Positions 12,325-24,158 of a stretch of DNA of 64,000 nucleotides are shown in pieces. Every line of letters starts with the position of its first letter. Position 1 is the first letter of the stretch. Origin of the DNA: Erythrocercus mccallii (taxonomy: Eukaryota; Chordata; Aves; Passeriformes; Dicruridae); assembly GCA_013397435.1 (NCBI GenBank), contig VZRG01000527.1:332625-396624 (forward strand), read 5' to 3'. Made by a program: the position numbers and the translations under genes. The notes below the pieces were generated by a model that worked only from the letters and a program-made list of their open reading frames with translations, made no database searches and was not told the DNA's origin.

Positions 12325-13198
12325 AGAGTGGCTGGGCAGTTGTATGGCGGAAGAGGATCTTGGGGTGCTGGTTCACAGCAGCTGAACATGAGCCAGTGTA
12401 TGCCCAGGTGGCCAAGAAGGCCAATGGCATCCTGGCCTGTGTCAGCAATAGTGAGGCCAGCAGGACCAGGGCAGTGACTGTCCCCTGTACTTGGCACTGG
12501 TGAAGACACACTCGAATATTGTCTTGGATCCCTCACCACAAGAAGGACATCAAGGTGCTGAAGCAAGTTCAGAGAAGGTCAACAAAGTTGGTGAAGGGTG
12601 TGGAGAACAAGTCTGATGAGAGGCAGCTGGGGGAACTAGGGTTTAATCTGGAGGAAAGGATGCTCAGGAGAGATCCTATCACTCTCTACAACTGCCTGAA
12701 AGGAGGTTGTAGCCAGGTTCAGTTCCTTCTCTCAGACAACAAGTGACAGGATGTGAGAAAATGGCCTCAAGCTGTACTTAGAGAGATTTAGATTGGATAT
12801 TAGGAAAAATTTAATAACAGGAAGGATTTTCAATAACTGGGTGCATGTTCCCAGAGCAGCTCCTGGCAGGTTCACTGGGAATCATACCTCCTTCATGCCA
12901 TGAAAGTCAGATCATTCACTGAGTGCCTGAACATGGATTTAATAGCCTCACTGTGAGAGACGTGATTTTCCTCCAAGGAGCTTTTGGCCTTATGTTACAT
13001 GTTTTGAAAAGGACACAATTCTCCTCACCTCATCCCTAAAAACAGGCTGCTCAGGGGAGTGGTTGAATCACCAAACCTGAATGTATTTACAAGCTGTGTA
13101 GATGTGGCACTTGAAGACATGGTTTGTTGGTGGACTTGGCAGTGCTGGATTGATGGTTATACGCCAGGACCCTAAAGGCCTTTTCCAAACTAAATGAT
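12325..13198 (+). mobile_element. CR1 LINE 3' fragment, interrupted
   Basis: A 5'-truncated CR1 non-LTR retrotransposon, degraded. The plus strand encodes remnants of the C-terminal reverse-transcriptase region: VAKKANGILACVSNSEASRTRA (12409-12476) in one frame, then after a frameshift HHKKDIKVLKQVQRRSTKLVKG (about 12534-12600) and LITLYNYLKGG-like ITLYNCLKGGCS (about 12678-12713). The 3' UTR signature AGATTTAGATTGGATATTAG follows. The element is then broken at 12839-13042 by foreign sequence and resumes with CAGGCTGCTCAGGGGAGTGG and the typical end GGCCTTTTCCAAACTAAATG. It lacks the endonuclease and most of the reverse transcriptase and cannot move. The break falls cleanly in the usual GGAACAGGCTGC motif, with no evident loss of CR1 bases. 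Confidence 0.93.
12839..13042 (-). repeat. Arm B: inverted copy inserted in the CR1
   Basis: Reverse complement of 11445-11648 lying inside the CR1 3' UTR. It starts right after CAATAACTGG and stops before CAGGCTGCTCAGG, the two halves of what is one continuous motif in intact CR1 copies. I see no poly(A), no TG...CA ends and no clear target-site duplication, so it does not look like an ordinary transposon insertion. A short-range templated (fold-back) insertion is one explanation. Two insertions of an unknown dispersed repeat is the alternative. Confidence 0.87.
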
Positions 13199-13270
13199 GC
13201 TGTGATTATTTTCTAGGGAAAATGCTGTGTTTATTTTCTAGGGAAAATGCTGTGATTATTTTCTAGGGAT
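13199..13270 (+). repeat. 25-bp tandem repeat at the CR1 3' terminus
   Basis: Three units beginning GCTGTGATTATTTTCTAGGG start at 13199, 13224 and 13249; the middle unit has T for A at one place and the last is incomplete. CR1 elements normally end in a few copies of an 8-bp motif such as ATTCTATG, so this is an unusual longer tail that probably arose by expansion of the terminus plus flank. Confidence 0.85.
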
Positions 13271-16200
13271 ATACATCACACACAATACATGAAATCAATT
13301 TGAAATTGTGAGTCGCACATATACTTTTCTATAATATCTGGGGTTTCTGCATAACAAACATTTCTGTCCAGCAATTCACTTTAAAGACATCGTGGAGAAC
13401 TTCACCAGATTATTTCTGGAACAGGTTGGGTCACTGAGAGGGCCACAGCTCTCACAAATGCCAGCCAATTCCACCATCTTATCAGTGAAATATTGCATTT
13501 TAATAATAATATTTCATCAATACTAATCACTATTATATTTATTTTTATTAATAATAACATATTTTATCATTTGAGACATTAAGTGTCCGGGATATGTATG
13601 CACCCTTCCCTTTGCATTTACAACATGAGTCCACCAAGAGGTCCATCTCCCACTAACAGAATCTTCTGCACACCCATGGTAGCTTCAATCCTGACACAAG
13701 GCTCTGTGAACCCTAATAAGTCATCTGTCCACAACTGAGTGCAAGTTACAGGCACCTACTTACACACAGGCAGGTAATTGCACTGACTGTTCTGGGCCAA
13801 ACCCTGCCAATCTCTCATACGCATGACTCTAACCCGATGGCAGTGAAATTCAGGTATAAGGTAAGGCAGAAATGGTTTTGTTGCTGCTTTTATATTGAAA
13901 GAAAATAAAAACTTGCAGGTTTTCTTATTGAAATTCTGTGACTATGTGGGTCAACCAGCCATTTCCCATGGGAGAAAAGAAGGTGGCATTGAGAGATAGA
14001 GGAGTCGCATGTGGATGTTACTTGCTTCTCCCATCCCACAGCATAAACTCCTCATCCACAGGGATCTCCTCTAGTGATTCTTGATTTTGACCCATAAATA
14101 GTACTTCAAAGCATGCACACAATAAATGTGAACTTCAAAATTTTGTTGCCTTATTTATTTTCCCTGCATAGTGTAGCACTGGCATTTCAGGACAGATGTA
14201 TTTTTTTTTCAAAAATAACCATACTTTAATTAAATCCTACAGTAAATAATTACAATTTTTCTCCAGGGCTTTCAAATACTTCATTAAAAAATCAACCTAA
14301 AAATAAATACTTCTATTAAATATGTTGTTTTTCCTTAACTCCTTTGCCTCTATAGCCATACTGAAAGACATGAATATTTCTCTCTGACATGTATTTAGCT
14401 GAGAGGGTTATATTTTGCTCTAAGTGTTTCCCACTAAACATTGTGACAAAGTTATGTGGATGTTGCATGGCAATTTGATGTTTCAACTGAAATTTAAAAG
14501 CTGCTGTATATGCATATCTTTATGCTTCACTAGATTGTGACATGAAAGCCCCTGTGTCTCTGTTGAATCCACAGCTACCTTAAATATGTAGACACTGCTA
14601 TCCTTGCATAAGAATCACTCATTAAATTGGGATGATTTGAGAACTATTTCTGGCCTTTCCAGAGATTAACCAGACTTTACTTCCCACCATTGAAAATGTG
14701 TCTGCAACATACTGTGCTTTGGCAATGGAATAAGATTTTGACAGGTGCAAAAAATTGCTGTGTCCCCTCAGATGTTCATTGGGCTTTTACAAGATGAGCT
14801 CTCAGAAAGCTGCTGGGTACTGCTGTATGGAAGCAGTTACTGCGAGTACTAGAGAAACGTGTCAACTAAGCAATCTGCATATAGTCAGCAGCAGGAACTC
14901 CAAGGGAATGGAGCTTCTCCAACAAATCTCAAGGAACAGAGTGTGCAGTTCCCGTCCCACAAACCTGGATGTGCAGGGTAAGGGAAGAGGCAGGGAAGAA
15001 CTGAGCCACTGTTTCATTTCTTCTTCATCCCCTTGACCCCATTCAAGTTCATGGTAGTTTAAGGAATGGAATGAGTTTAGTAGAAGCAAACTCATTTTAC
15101 ACAGTCAGATATTCTGTATTTAACAACACAGTCATACAATGACAGGAAGAAAGGTTTTCTGTGCTGGACAGGCCTGCACAGCTAATTTATCTGTGAAGAT
15201 AGCCAGCCTCACTGAATACAACCTTGCCAGAGGTGCACTGAATGAATCCGTGTACATATTTTGTATCTCTCAGTATTGACATTCAGATGGAAGAATACAA
15301 GCTTGTATTCTTTCAAGATAACACCTTTTGAATTTCTCTTTAAATTATAAAAATACATTTGCTGAACATAAACAATGTCTTCACATGATGTGTCATATGC
15401 TCAAAGTTTTTATTGGTATCCACTGTGCTGCAGAAAACTCTTGCACTGAAGGAACCAGCTCTTTTCTCAAAAAGCTTGTGTGACTCTGTGCTGAGACTCT
15501 GACCCAGGTCACGACAACCCTTGCATGTAACTGGTTGTTTCCCATAGAGCCTGGGCTTGCAATTTAATTCCTTGCATTCACACCCATGAGTCCCAGACAG
15601 CCTGTTTAGATCACCTGCCCAAGTAACCCCTCTTTTCCTGATTCCCCCTGTCCTTCAGCATCAGCACCAATGTCTGCTTTGAGTACCCAGGAACAGAGGA
15701 GGGAAAGAAGAGCAGGGAAGGAATAGTCCTTCTGCTTCCCCTTTTTTCCCTGGACCTCAGAAAGGATCAGGAACACATCTTCATCGACAGAGATACTCAA
15801 AAATTGACTAGACAAAATCCTGAGCAGTGTGATCTGCATCAATTCAGGGCTTGGACCAGACAACCAAGAAGTGGTTCACCATAAGTGAACCTAATTACCC
15901 TATTACACTCTGACCTCTAAGGGCACTGAAATAAGGGGAGATGCCACATATGCTGGGTAGCTTTAATGATTTATACAAATTTCAAGCCCCAGAGTTGAGT
16001 TATCACTTGAGATTTATGTCTGATGAGGATGTGCCTTGGCAAGCATCCCAAATTCCTGCTGGTAAAGGTTTGCATGCATTTGTTCTATAGCTATCTATCT
16101 ATCGGAAGACTTATGTGGTAATTTAATGCTTTATGGCAAGTGTCTGATAGTGAATGAAGCAATCAAAACCCACCAGATATTCTGCTAGGCAGTAACAGGG

Positions 16201-19049
16201 AAGAGTTAACAGGGTCTTGTGTGTCATTATCTCTCCCACTGATCCTTTGGGAATTCTTTTTACCATTTCTGTCTCCTTAGCAAAAACATTGTCCTCTTCC
16301 TACTATTCACTCCATTAGATGCCACTGCACCGTCACAGCACTTGACTGTAACAAAATTAAAGAAGCAACCTTGTCCCCCTGAATGTCATTGTGCTAGTGC
16401 AACCTCCTTCTGCAAGCAGGATGACCTTACTTCCTATGCTTGTGATCCTAAAGCCATCAAAGTCTGCAGAGAAAAATCATTGTTTCCTTTCAATGACATA
16501 CCACTGGAACAAAACACCAAGCATTTGTTTGTCATAGGAAATGTGATAGGAAATGCACCTATCCGTGATGAAATAAATAGCAATTTACTCAATAAATTGC
16601 AGGGATTAATGGAAACCTCAAAACAAATGTAAATGGTCCTGGTGGGAAAACAAAAATCTGAAAATCGCATTGCCTTTAGTTAATTCAAATCTATCAGCAT
16701 TGACTGAAGAACATGTGCAAATATGTATCACTTAATCATCCTTCTGCACTAAAATCTATCAATCACAGGAACAATGAATATCACTGGATGACGACATTTT
16801 GAATGTTGAGTGCATTTTGCATTAATTGTAGTATTTTATTATGTCATCAAGTGAAGGAAAACTGCCAGTATTTTCAATAGCTGTGTACACAATAAATGCC
16901 TGAGAGATTGTTGCCATGAGTATTATCTGTCAAGCAAATATCTGTGCCTCAATTACTGTTTCCCTTCAGCAAATATAGAATCAACCCACAAAGAGTGACA
17001 GTGGAAGAGCACTGCCGCATTTATAGCTCTGTAACTCTGCCAGGGAATGATTTGGCCAAATACCCATATGGTGTGAATCAACACAGCTTCAGAATCTTTC
17101 AGAATTAAACTACTTTAGACCATCCAAAAACATGGCACATGAAAATCACCAGTAGGTCTTCCAGTGTCCACTGCACTCTCAGAATTCCAGCCTCTCTCAG
17201 CCTAAATCTCCCTCCATCTGATGCTTCCCACACAGTGCCACCACTGATAGGTAATCTCATCATCCATGTGGAAAAAATAATATGTTTTTGATAGCCTAAA
17301 TGCTTGAAGAAGCTTGGTATAAGATTTTTTTAAAAAAATCATAAATAACAATTTAAAAAGAATAGAAACCAAAATATGAATAAAATGGGAATTTTTAGCT
17401 ACAGATATTATCTCCTAATTTGTAAACCACTTTTCTTCATTTTTTGGACATGACACAGTCCTGCTACTATGTTTTGATTGGTTAAGATAGTAAAACAAAA
17501 AATATTGCTGCTTTCCCATTTTCTGCAAGAAACCAACATGCAATTGAACCTCTCCATTCTTCAGGATGTTTTTCCTGACAGTGTCATAATTTTTTTCTTC
17601 ACAATTTCTCTTCTCTAAGCAGTTGGGAGCATTTCAGATTTCAGGCACTTGATATTACCTTTTGTTTGAGATTCAGAAGTTGATTGCAGTCCATTTATTG
17701 GAAAAATGGACCAAGAAAGGAACTGCATTCATGAAAAAACCTCCATGTCCAGAGTTTTCCAGAGCTACAAATGCATCATCCACACAGACATATAACTTAA
17801 TCCTCAGTTGTAATGATTGCAGTAGCCGGTAGTACTGATCCACTTTAAACTCTATCCATTTTCAAAATCTCTTTGACTTTCTTCTATGTGCAATATCCCC
17901 TTTCACAGTTTCTTCAATTTTGATCAAGCTGTGTTTATGAAAAGAGAGATGGCTCCTAAAATCAGGAACCGCTTCTTGAAGAAAATGCCTCTGCCTTTTA
18001 TGCACATAGGCTACAATAAACCAGCCTTAGCAAGGTTGATTCCTACTGAAATACATAGGAGAAAATGTAAAGCACTGAGAGCACTGATTATGAACTTCTG
18101 GTAAATCTGTTGCCCCACATGCATAAGTTTGCAAGATGGCTTTGCAATAGTCTGTCTCAGTAAAAAGTTCTTTAATATGTTAAAGGGCTGTTTTTGTCTA
18201 TTTCAGTGGTTTTCTGCTGTGTTACAATTAATGAGTTTTTGTGCTGATTCATTTTTTCTGTATTCATTAAAATGATACAATCAAGTCATTTGGGCAAAAT
18301 ATTTAATAAAGTTTTTTGAAAGGGAATATAGTCTTTAATTTTCATGCTATTGAATAATTACAGAGAAAAATCAAATAAGAGCTTGTTTACATGAAAAATT
18401 AGAACAGCTATTTCACTTTAAATTCATGTCCTTCCTTAAGCCTAAATAACTCTCAAAAAGGCCTAATTTAGGGATTGAGTAGAACAATGACCCTATGCCT
18501 GTGTAACTTGGTTTATACGCAGGACCTAAATTGCCTCCATTTGTTTTGCCAATTTTAGTGAAATGCTATTACAAATAAGGGATTTTCTAGGCATATGCTT
18601 CCAACCATGTGCAGGCCTATCCCATCACCATTTTTTCAGACCTATCCTAACACACTGTGCCTATGTATATATGTGCAAGTACACACACAGCACCTCCTAT
18701 TGCCTCAGATGCCTGATGTGCACTTTATGTATCTGGCTGTTGCTAGATATGGGGCACCATGCTGTGGCAACTAATGAATTTTTTCCTGGTCGAGGGATTA
18801 TAGAGTCTTCTCCAGCAGCAGGTTTTGTGCTAACTTAGGTTATGCTAACACCATACAAAACTAGATTAAAGACTCAGCCATTGTATTTCAAGTATTTCAA
18901 AAATACCCTGGAATATCTTTGCACATTCTTCCTCCCTTTAATGTATTTAAATTTCTGTTCTGAATGATTCAAGAGCAACCTCTGAATTCAATTGTATCTT
19001 TTCAATTGATTCCCAGTATATTTCCAACCCTGCTTGAGGTCAAGTTCAA
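13271..19049. other. Non-coding stretch, no gene seen
   Basis: AT-rich, mostly unique DNA. About 13490-13570 is almost pure A/T. An 18-bp perfect palindrome, GATTTTTTTAAAAAAATC, sits at 17333-17350. The 96-codon frame at 16342-16632 starts with a cysteine cluster but has no complete domain. Parts near 16780-16900 have the homeodomain-site-rich look of conserved non-coding DNA; this cannot be judged without an alignment. Confidence 0.6.
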
Positions 19050-19806
19050 ATAATGGGCCAACAAAATCCTTATGAAATTCAACAAGGACAAACGCAATGT
19101 GGTTCTCCTGCGAGGAAGAAATCCTTGCAACAAGGTAGCCTGGGGAGCAGCTCTGCACAGGGCTCCTGGGCACACCAGTGGGTCAGCCCAGGCCAGCAGT
19201 GTGTCTTGGCAGCAGTGGAGGCCAGCAGTGCCCTGGGCTCCATTGGCAGGAGCACAGCCTGCACATCAAGGAAAGGGATCCTTCCCTGTACTTGGCAGCC
19301 ATTAGACCACATCTGGAGCCCTGCCTCCAGTTTGGGGCTCCCCAGCACAGGAAAGGCATCGATAAACTGGAGCCAGCCCAGGGCAGGGACACTGTGCTGG
19401 GCAGGGATGGAGCACAAGTCCTATGAGGACAAGCTCTGAGGGGCCATGGCTTGCTCACCCAGAGAGGAAATGTCTCTGAGGGAACCAGAGAAAAGCCCCA
19501 GCACCAATGAGTAGCTTGTTAAGGACATGGAGCCAGGCTTTTCCCAGAGGCATGTGTCTGGAGGATGAAAAGCTAAGGACTTTAAGTGAAACCACAGAAG
19601 TTCAGAACAGACAGAAGAAATATTTCCTGTGAGGGCAACCAAGCAGAGGAGCCAGGTTGCCCAAAGAAGATCTACAGTCTCTCCCCCTGGTGGTTTTGAA
19701 GTTCACACTCTGAGTACAGTCCAGAGCAATCTCTTCTGAACTTTTGAGCATGGGGTTGGACTAGAGGCCTCCTGAGCCCTCTTCCAGTCCAAATTACCCT
19801 ATAATC
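19050..19806 (+). mobile_element. CR1 LINE 3' fragment
   Basis: A 5'-truncated CR1. The plus strand starts with the remnant KFNKDKRNVVLLRGRNPC (from 19075), matching the CR1 pattern KFNKDKCKVLHLGRNNP near the C-terminal end of reverse transcriptase. Decayed frames follow through GDTVLG at about 19388 (compare the usual CR1 region around LYLAAIRPHLE, 19283-19315). The 3' UTR closes with GGGGTTGGACTAGAGGCCTC and CTTCCAGTCCAAATTACCCT, the typical CR1 terminus. It belongs to a different CR1 subfamily from the copy at 12325, judged by the GGTTGGACTAGA ending. It has several frameshifts and no promoter or 5' half, so it is inactive. Confidence 0.92.
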
Positions 19807-22800
19807 CAACATGGGCCAGAGAGGGATTAAGCTATGCAATATATTCCCTTTGTGATTAGGGCAATATGAAATGTCACTGATGTTCTCCTCCCCCTCAAGA
19901 CATGTATTGTTTCAGATTGTGTAGGCATGTCACAAAGCTTACCTAAGCAAGTCTTGGAAATAAGCTGAAAAAATTCTTCCCCCCCCGCCTTTTTTTTTTG
20001 ATTCTGAAAGTTATGAAACATGAGAACAAGATGAACTAATGCATTGCTAAAACCAGAATAATTTGCAGCAGCATTCAATCAGATAGTTTAGAAGAAATAA
20101 AGCCCTGGTATTAGGTTATGCTAAATATAAAGAGCCAAACTAAGTCTGGATGTAACTCTTTAGGGTTTTGATAAAATAACTTGATACCTGAATGGAATAG
20201 GAAAATACTTCTGAGTTTTCACATAGCTAATGCCTTGATGGCCTGGAAAAGGGATTAGAAATTCAAAGACACAAGGAGAATTGTGTCAGAGCAAGAGTTT
20301 GGCTGTAGGAAAACCTCAGAGCATCTCATAGATGCTTTCACTTAGTGATCTGCCTATGACTAATTGTCTCCCCCAAACATAAAGAGCAGGGAGGACATTG
20401 AATTAAGTATAAATTGTTATAATTATTAGCTGGTTGAAAATTTCAGACCAGATAGAAGGTTAATTTTTAGTTATTTTATTAGTTATTAAATATTATTAAT
20501 TATTTTGTATTATTAGCATCCTACAGTGCTACTATTAATTCATATCTTCTGAACTTTAGCTGTCTTTTACCAGAATCTAGCAAGAGTTCTGAATCGCCAC
20601 GTCATTGAGAAGACATGGAAACAGAGCTATGTAATTGTCATATAAAACATCTCTATACTTCCTTAGAAAATAAATCATTCAGTGTAAGCTATTGGAAGCA
20701 GAGATCCTTTCCTGTTCATACTATTAGCATTCCTACTATTTAGCAAAAATATTAAAACAAATATAAAAGTATCTTGGCCTGAAGTGAGAAAAAAAAAGAT
20801 ACATAACAAAAAGCAATCTTCTCAAGTTCTTGACATGTCAAAAATAGTTAACTACTCAGCAGTCCCAGCCCTAACTTCTAATGGGATAAATCTAAAACCT
20901 TTGTCAATTAATTAACTTATCCCTGCATCTCAAATTAAGAAATCAAATAAAGATAAACATGTAATTTTCTTTCCTTCCATGCTTCAGTTCCCAAAAATAA
21001 TGCAAGTACATTTTCTATGAACAGCCTCAAATGATGCAAATGATGCAGAAGGTACAGTAGATAAATACAGACAGAAATAAGCCTCTGAAATGCTGTTGTC
21101 ATTTGTCTAGAAGAAGAAAAGAGGAAGTGTTGAAGTACAGAGGTGCTCAAATGTAGGTGAATAAGACTCCGCCTCTGAAAACTGCAAAATTCCCGGTGAA
21201 GTTAATTCTGCACAGAAAAGGAAGCAAATACAGAGGGCACCCTCCAGTGCCTGCTTAATAAATGTCAAATGGAGCTCTTCCTTCTGTTCACTTCTAACAA
21301 AAAGACAAAGAGACACTTGTTATCCTCTTTTTCAAAATCCTTATCAACTTAGGACCTCCTCATCCAGAAGTGACTTGTGTCCATGTCTGCTGCAAGTGTC
21401 CGAACCAACAGTTTTTCAAGGAGGTTGACAAAATGTAGTGAAACTGGGACATTTTCACTTAAAGAGAAGGAAAATTAGTGTCGCCATCAGTGGATGTTCT
21501 GCTGCTCTTCTCATGCAGGTGTGTCACGGAGCCAATGGGAAGAACAGCAGGGCATGGCAGTTGCTGGGATCTTTATGGTGCAGCTCTGTCCAGGTGAAGC
21601 TCTGTGCTTGGGACCTTCAGTACGGAGATGCCATTAGTTGGACTCTGATCCTGGGGCTTTCTCTTTTACACAAATGTCTCTTGTTAATTCCAAATTTCAA
21701 AGAAAGACGGAGTTGTTAGTCCCATTCTTTGATCAAATGGGTGACAGAGACAAAGTAAGGATGAGAATGGTGGTGCCTTTCTCTCACCTTGGGTTCAGCA
21801 CTGGAGCTCCAGACTGATGTTAAAAAGGCAATTTTGGATGGGTTCCTCTTGAGTAATTCTGAACTGGTTCCTGTGTGTAACTCTGCTTGGTTTTCCACTT
21901 CAGTGGAGGGATCTTCAATTACCACTATGCAGCACAGTGCATAGGAGAGTTAAGGACTTCACTTCAGGAGCTGCTAATCAGATACCCAAAAAGCTGCATC
22001 TCAGCAAGCGACTCTTTACTGGTCATGTCCACAGCTGGCAAGAAATTTATATTCTCTCAGTAAATTCTGTCACTAAAACATAAGGATCCGAATTTGGCAC
22101 TGGGGAGCTCAAATGCTGTGATTTTGGGGGTTTTGTCTGAGAAGACAAAGAAATGATTGTGGAAAGGAAAAATATGGGGAAAAATTATTTGCTTATGAAT
22201 TAATAGATAATCAAACAGAATGGGTTTGAATGTGAAAATCCAGCCGAAATAAATAAATTCTTAATCTACCTAGTTTTGACAAGATGATGGTAGGTTTTAT
22301 AGTTTTGGGTTTTTTTTTGTTTTCAGGGAGCCCATTTGCCATTTCTTCTGCACAGCTGAAGCTTTCATCAACCAGTGGTTGTTCTTGAGATACTTCACTA
22401 TCTCAGGGAGAACCCTGTTGTAATTTAAGTCATCTTCTTGTCTAACATGCAGATGAAAAATCTGAAGGTGAGACTCTTTCTCAATGTAAGGTAAGGATAT
22501 AACTAATTCATGTCAGCAGTCACTATATGAAACAGAAATTATTTCAGACTCTTTTAGGAATTCTCTAAGCCTAAGGCTATCAGCCCAGCAAGGTATTTGG
22601 ACATCTTGGCTTAAAGCATATGAGCTACCCTCGGATTTCATGTGATTTAGACAACTCAAGCTCATTTACTGAATCAGATTGGCATGAAACACTAATTCTT
22701 CTCTTGCCTCCCTCTGACATGTATTACTGTGGATGGCAGGTACTCCAGTTTCATAACTGGGCACAGAATTTTAACAGTAGTCATGGTTTTCAGAGAAAAA

Positions 22801-23090
22801 GCATTTAAAAATTATGCCCAGGAACAGTTTTACCTGTTATTGCATTTAAAAAGGTGACATACAATTATAGGATTTATGCCTAGTGTAAAATTGTACATGC
22901 ATTACATGTTTGTAGAAGAGATCATACTTTCTTGGTATTCAACAATGACTCACATCAAAAATGCTGCTACCCAATGTGAACCCTCTCCCTCAAGTTTTTC
23001 AAAGAGAGAGCTTCAGTTTATGGCTGAAATGACTCCTAAGGTCCCACTGTTTTGACAGATCCCTTAGACTACATCCCTACTACCAATTTT
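19807..23090. other. Non-coding stretch, no gene seen
   Basis: AT-rich unique-looking DNA. A short C8-G-CC-T10 run lies at 19979-20000. No exon, RNA gene or repeat family recognised. Confidence 0.6.
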
Positions 23091-23269
23091 CTTTGGGTTT
23101 TTTGGGGGGGGTTGTTTGGTTTGTTTGGGTTCTCTGGTTTTTCTGCGGTTTGTTTGTTTGGGTTTTTGATTTTTTTTTTGCTGGGTTTTGGGGGTGCATG
23201 TTTTGGGTTTGTTGAGTTTTTGGGGGGGGTTGCTTGGTTTTTTGTTTGTTTGTTTGGGTTTTTTGTTGT
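23091..23269 (+). repeat. G/T-rich low-complexity tract with G8 runs
   Basis: Nearly all plus-strand bases are G or T. A module of T-run, eight Gs, TTGYTTGG and TTTG repeats occurs twice (G8 at 23104-23111 and 23222-23229), giving a spacing of about 118 bp, so the tract itself looks duplicated. Multiple GGG runs make quadruplex formation possible on the plus strand. The lysine/proline/threonine-rich minus-strand frames here are artefacts of the composition. Confidence 0.9.
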
Positions 23270-23383
23270 CCCAAGACATAATACTGCACTGATACCGACA
23301 GAAACAAGCTGTGATGATGGATGCAATGGACATAGCCTGTGTTCCCTCAGGCACAGCATGCCTGGGGAGCTGGGCATCTAAAA

Positions 23384-24153
23384 TGTTATAAATGAAAATC
23401 GCCAATTCAATTTTTAATAATAAATTTATTGGTTACAAAATGGATAATATTTGAAAAAGCCATGAGCCAAAAGCCCAGAGTACCGGGTCTAGGACCCCAG
23501 TACTGGCAGATAGAGTGACACGGTCTCTCTGTGCAATCCCTCTCTGTCCACGAACTGTCCTTTGTGGTTTGTGTTTTTATACAGTCTGTAGTAGCCTCTG
23601 GCTAGGGATTACAATGGAAAAATACAGTCTCTTTGATAGGGAAAATGTTTTCTTGAATGAAACAATGTGGTTTCAGGTGCAGCTGGGTGGGTTTCCTGGT
23701 CTGGTTGAAAGGCAGTACCAGTTCTTCGACTGCTCTCCATTCAGTTGAAAAGAAATTGTACTTCAGCCTGAAGAGGGATTGATGGTTCTTGATGGCTGGT
23801 GATGTTCCTTGATGGCCGGTGATGTCAGGAGTTATTTTTCAGTGTTGGGAGATAAGTGTGCAGTCCAGCTGAAAGGAATTGTTTTGGGAAGGGATGTCTC
23901 AGCTTGTGATAAAATCGTGGTGGTTTCTTCACACCTCCTGCTGTATGAATGGTGAGGTCGCAGCTGTGCAGGGAACAATGGTCCCTTGCTTATCTCTGGA
24001 ATGCGAATGTAGGTCTCCACCCAGGGGGCAATTTCTTATACTGTGGTTTCTGCCTGGGAAAATCTTACATCTGTAAAAGAACTATTTCTGAATTATAGTA
24101 ATATATTTGCAATACATTTTGGCACGAATTATCCCTTGTGTTCATCTATAACA
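23384..24153 (-). mobile_element. Solo LTR, family A copy 1
   Basis: On the minus strand it begins TGTTATAGATGAAC and ends TTTCATTTATAACA, so its ends are short inverted repeats of the TGTTATA...TATAACA type. TAAAA flanks both sides exactly (23379-23383 and 24154-24158), a 5-bp target-site duplication. The minus strand has TATAAAAA (23574-23581) and AATAAA (23425-23430). The same terminal sequence, the CTACA-N-GTATAA core and the GGATAATTCGTG motif recur in copies at 29402 and 34816, which defines the family. No internal viral genes flank it. The 5-bp duplication suggests a class III (ERVL-like) origin; this is inference. Tandem GATGGYYGGTGATGTYCC modules occur within it at about 23788-23826. 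Confidence 0.85.
23574..23581 (-). promoter_or_regulatory. TATA box of LTR family A copy 1
   Basis: TATAAAAA on the minus strand, 144 bp upstream of the AATAAA at 23425-23430. The position corresponds to the TATA boxes at 29935 and 35299 in the sister copies. Confidence 0.6.
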
Positions 24154-24158
24154 TAAAA

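Noticed and set aside
12209..12566. Minus-strand frames of 100-105 codons over the CR1
   Set aside because: They are shadows of the plus-strand CR1 reverse-transcriptase remnant.
16342..16632. 96-codon frame starting with a CPPECHC-like cysteine cluster
   Set aside because: The cluster recalls a leucine-rich-repeat N-terminal cap, but no leucine-rich repeats, signal peptide or splice context follow.
17333..17350. 18-bp perfect palindrome as a regulatory site
   Set aside because: It is a T-run followed by an A-run and is readily expected by chance in A/T-rich DNA.
23064..23405. Lysine/proline/threonine-rich minus-strand frames and a phenylalanine/glycine-rich plus-strand frame
   Set aside because: These are translations of the G/T-rich low-complexity tract.
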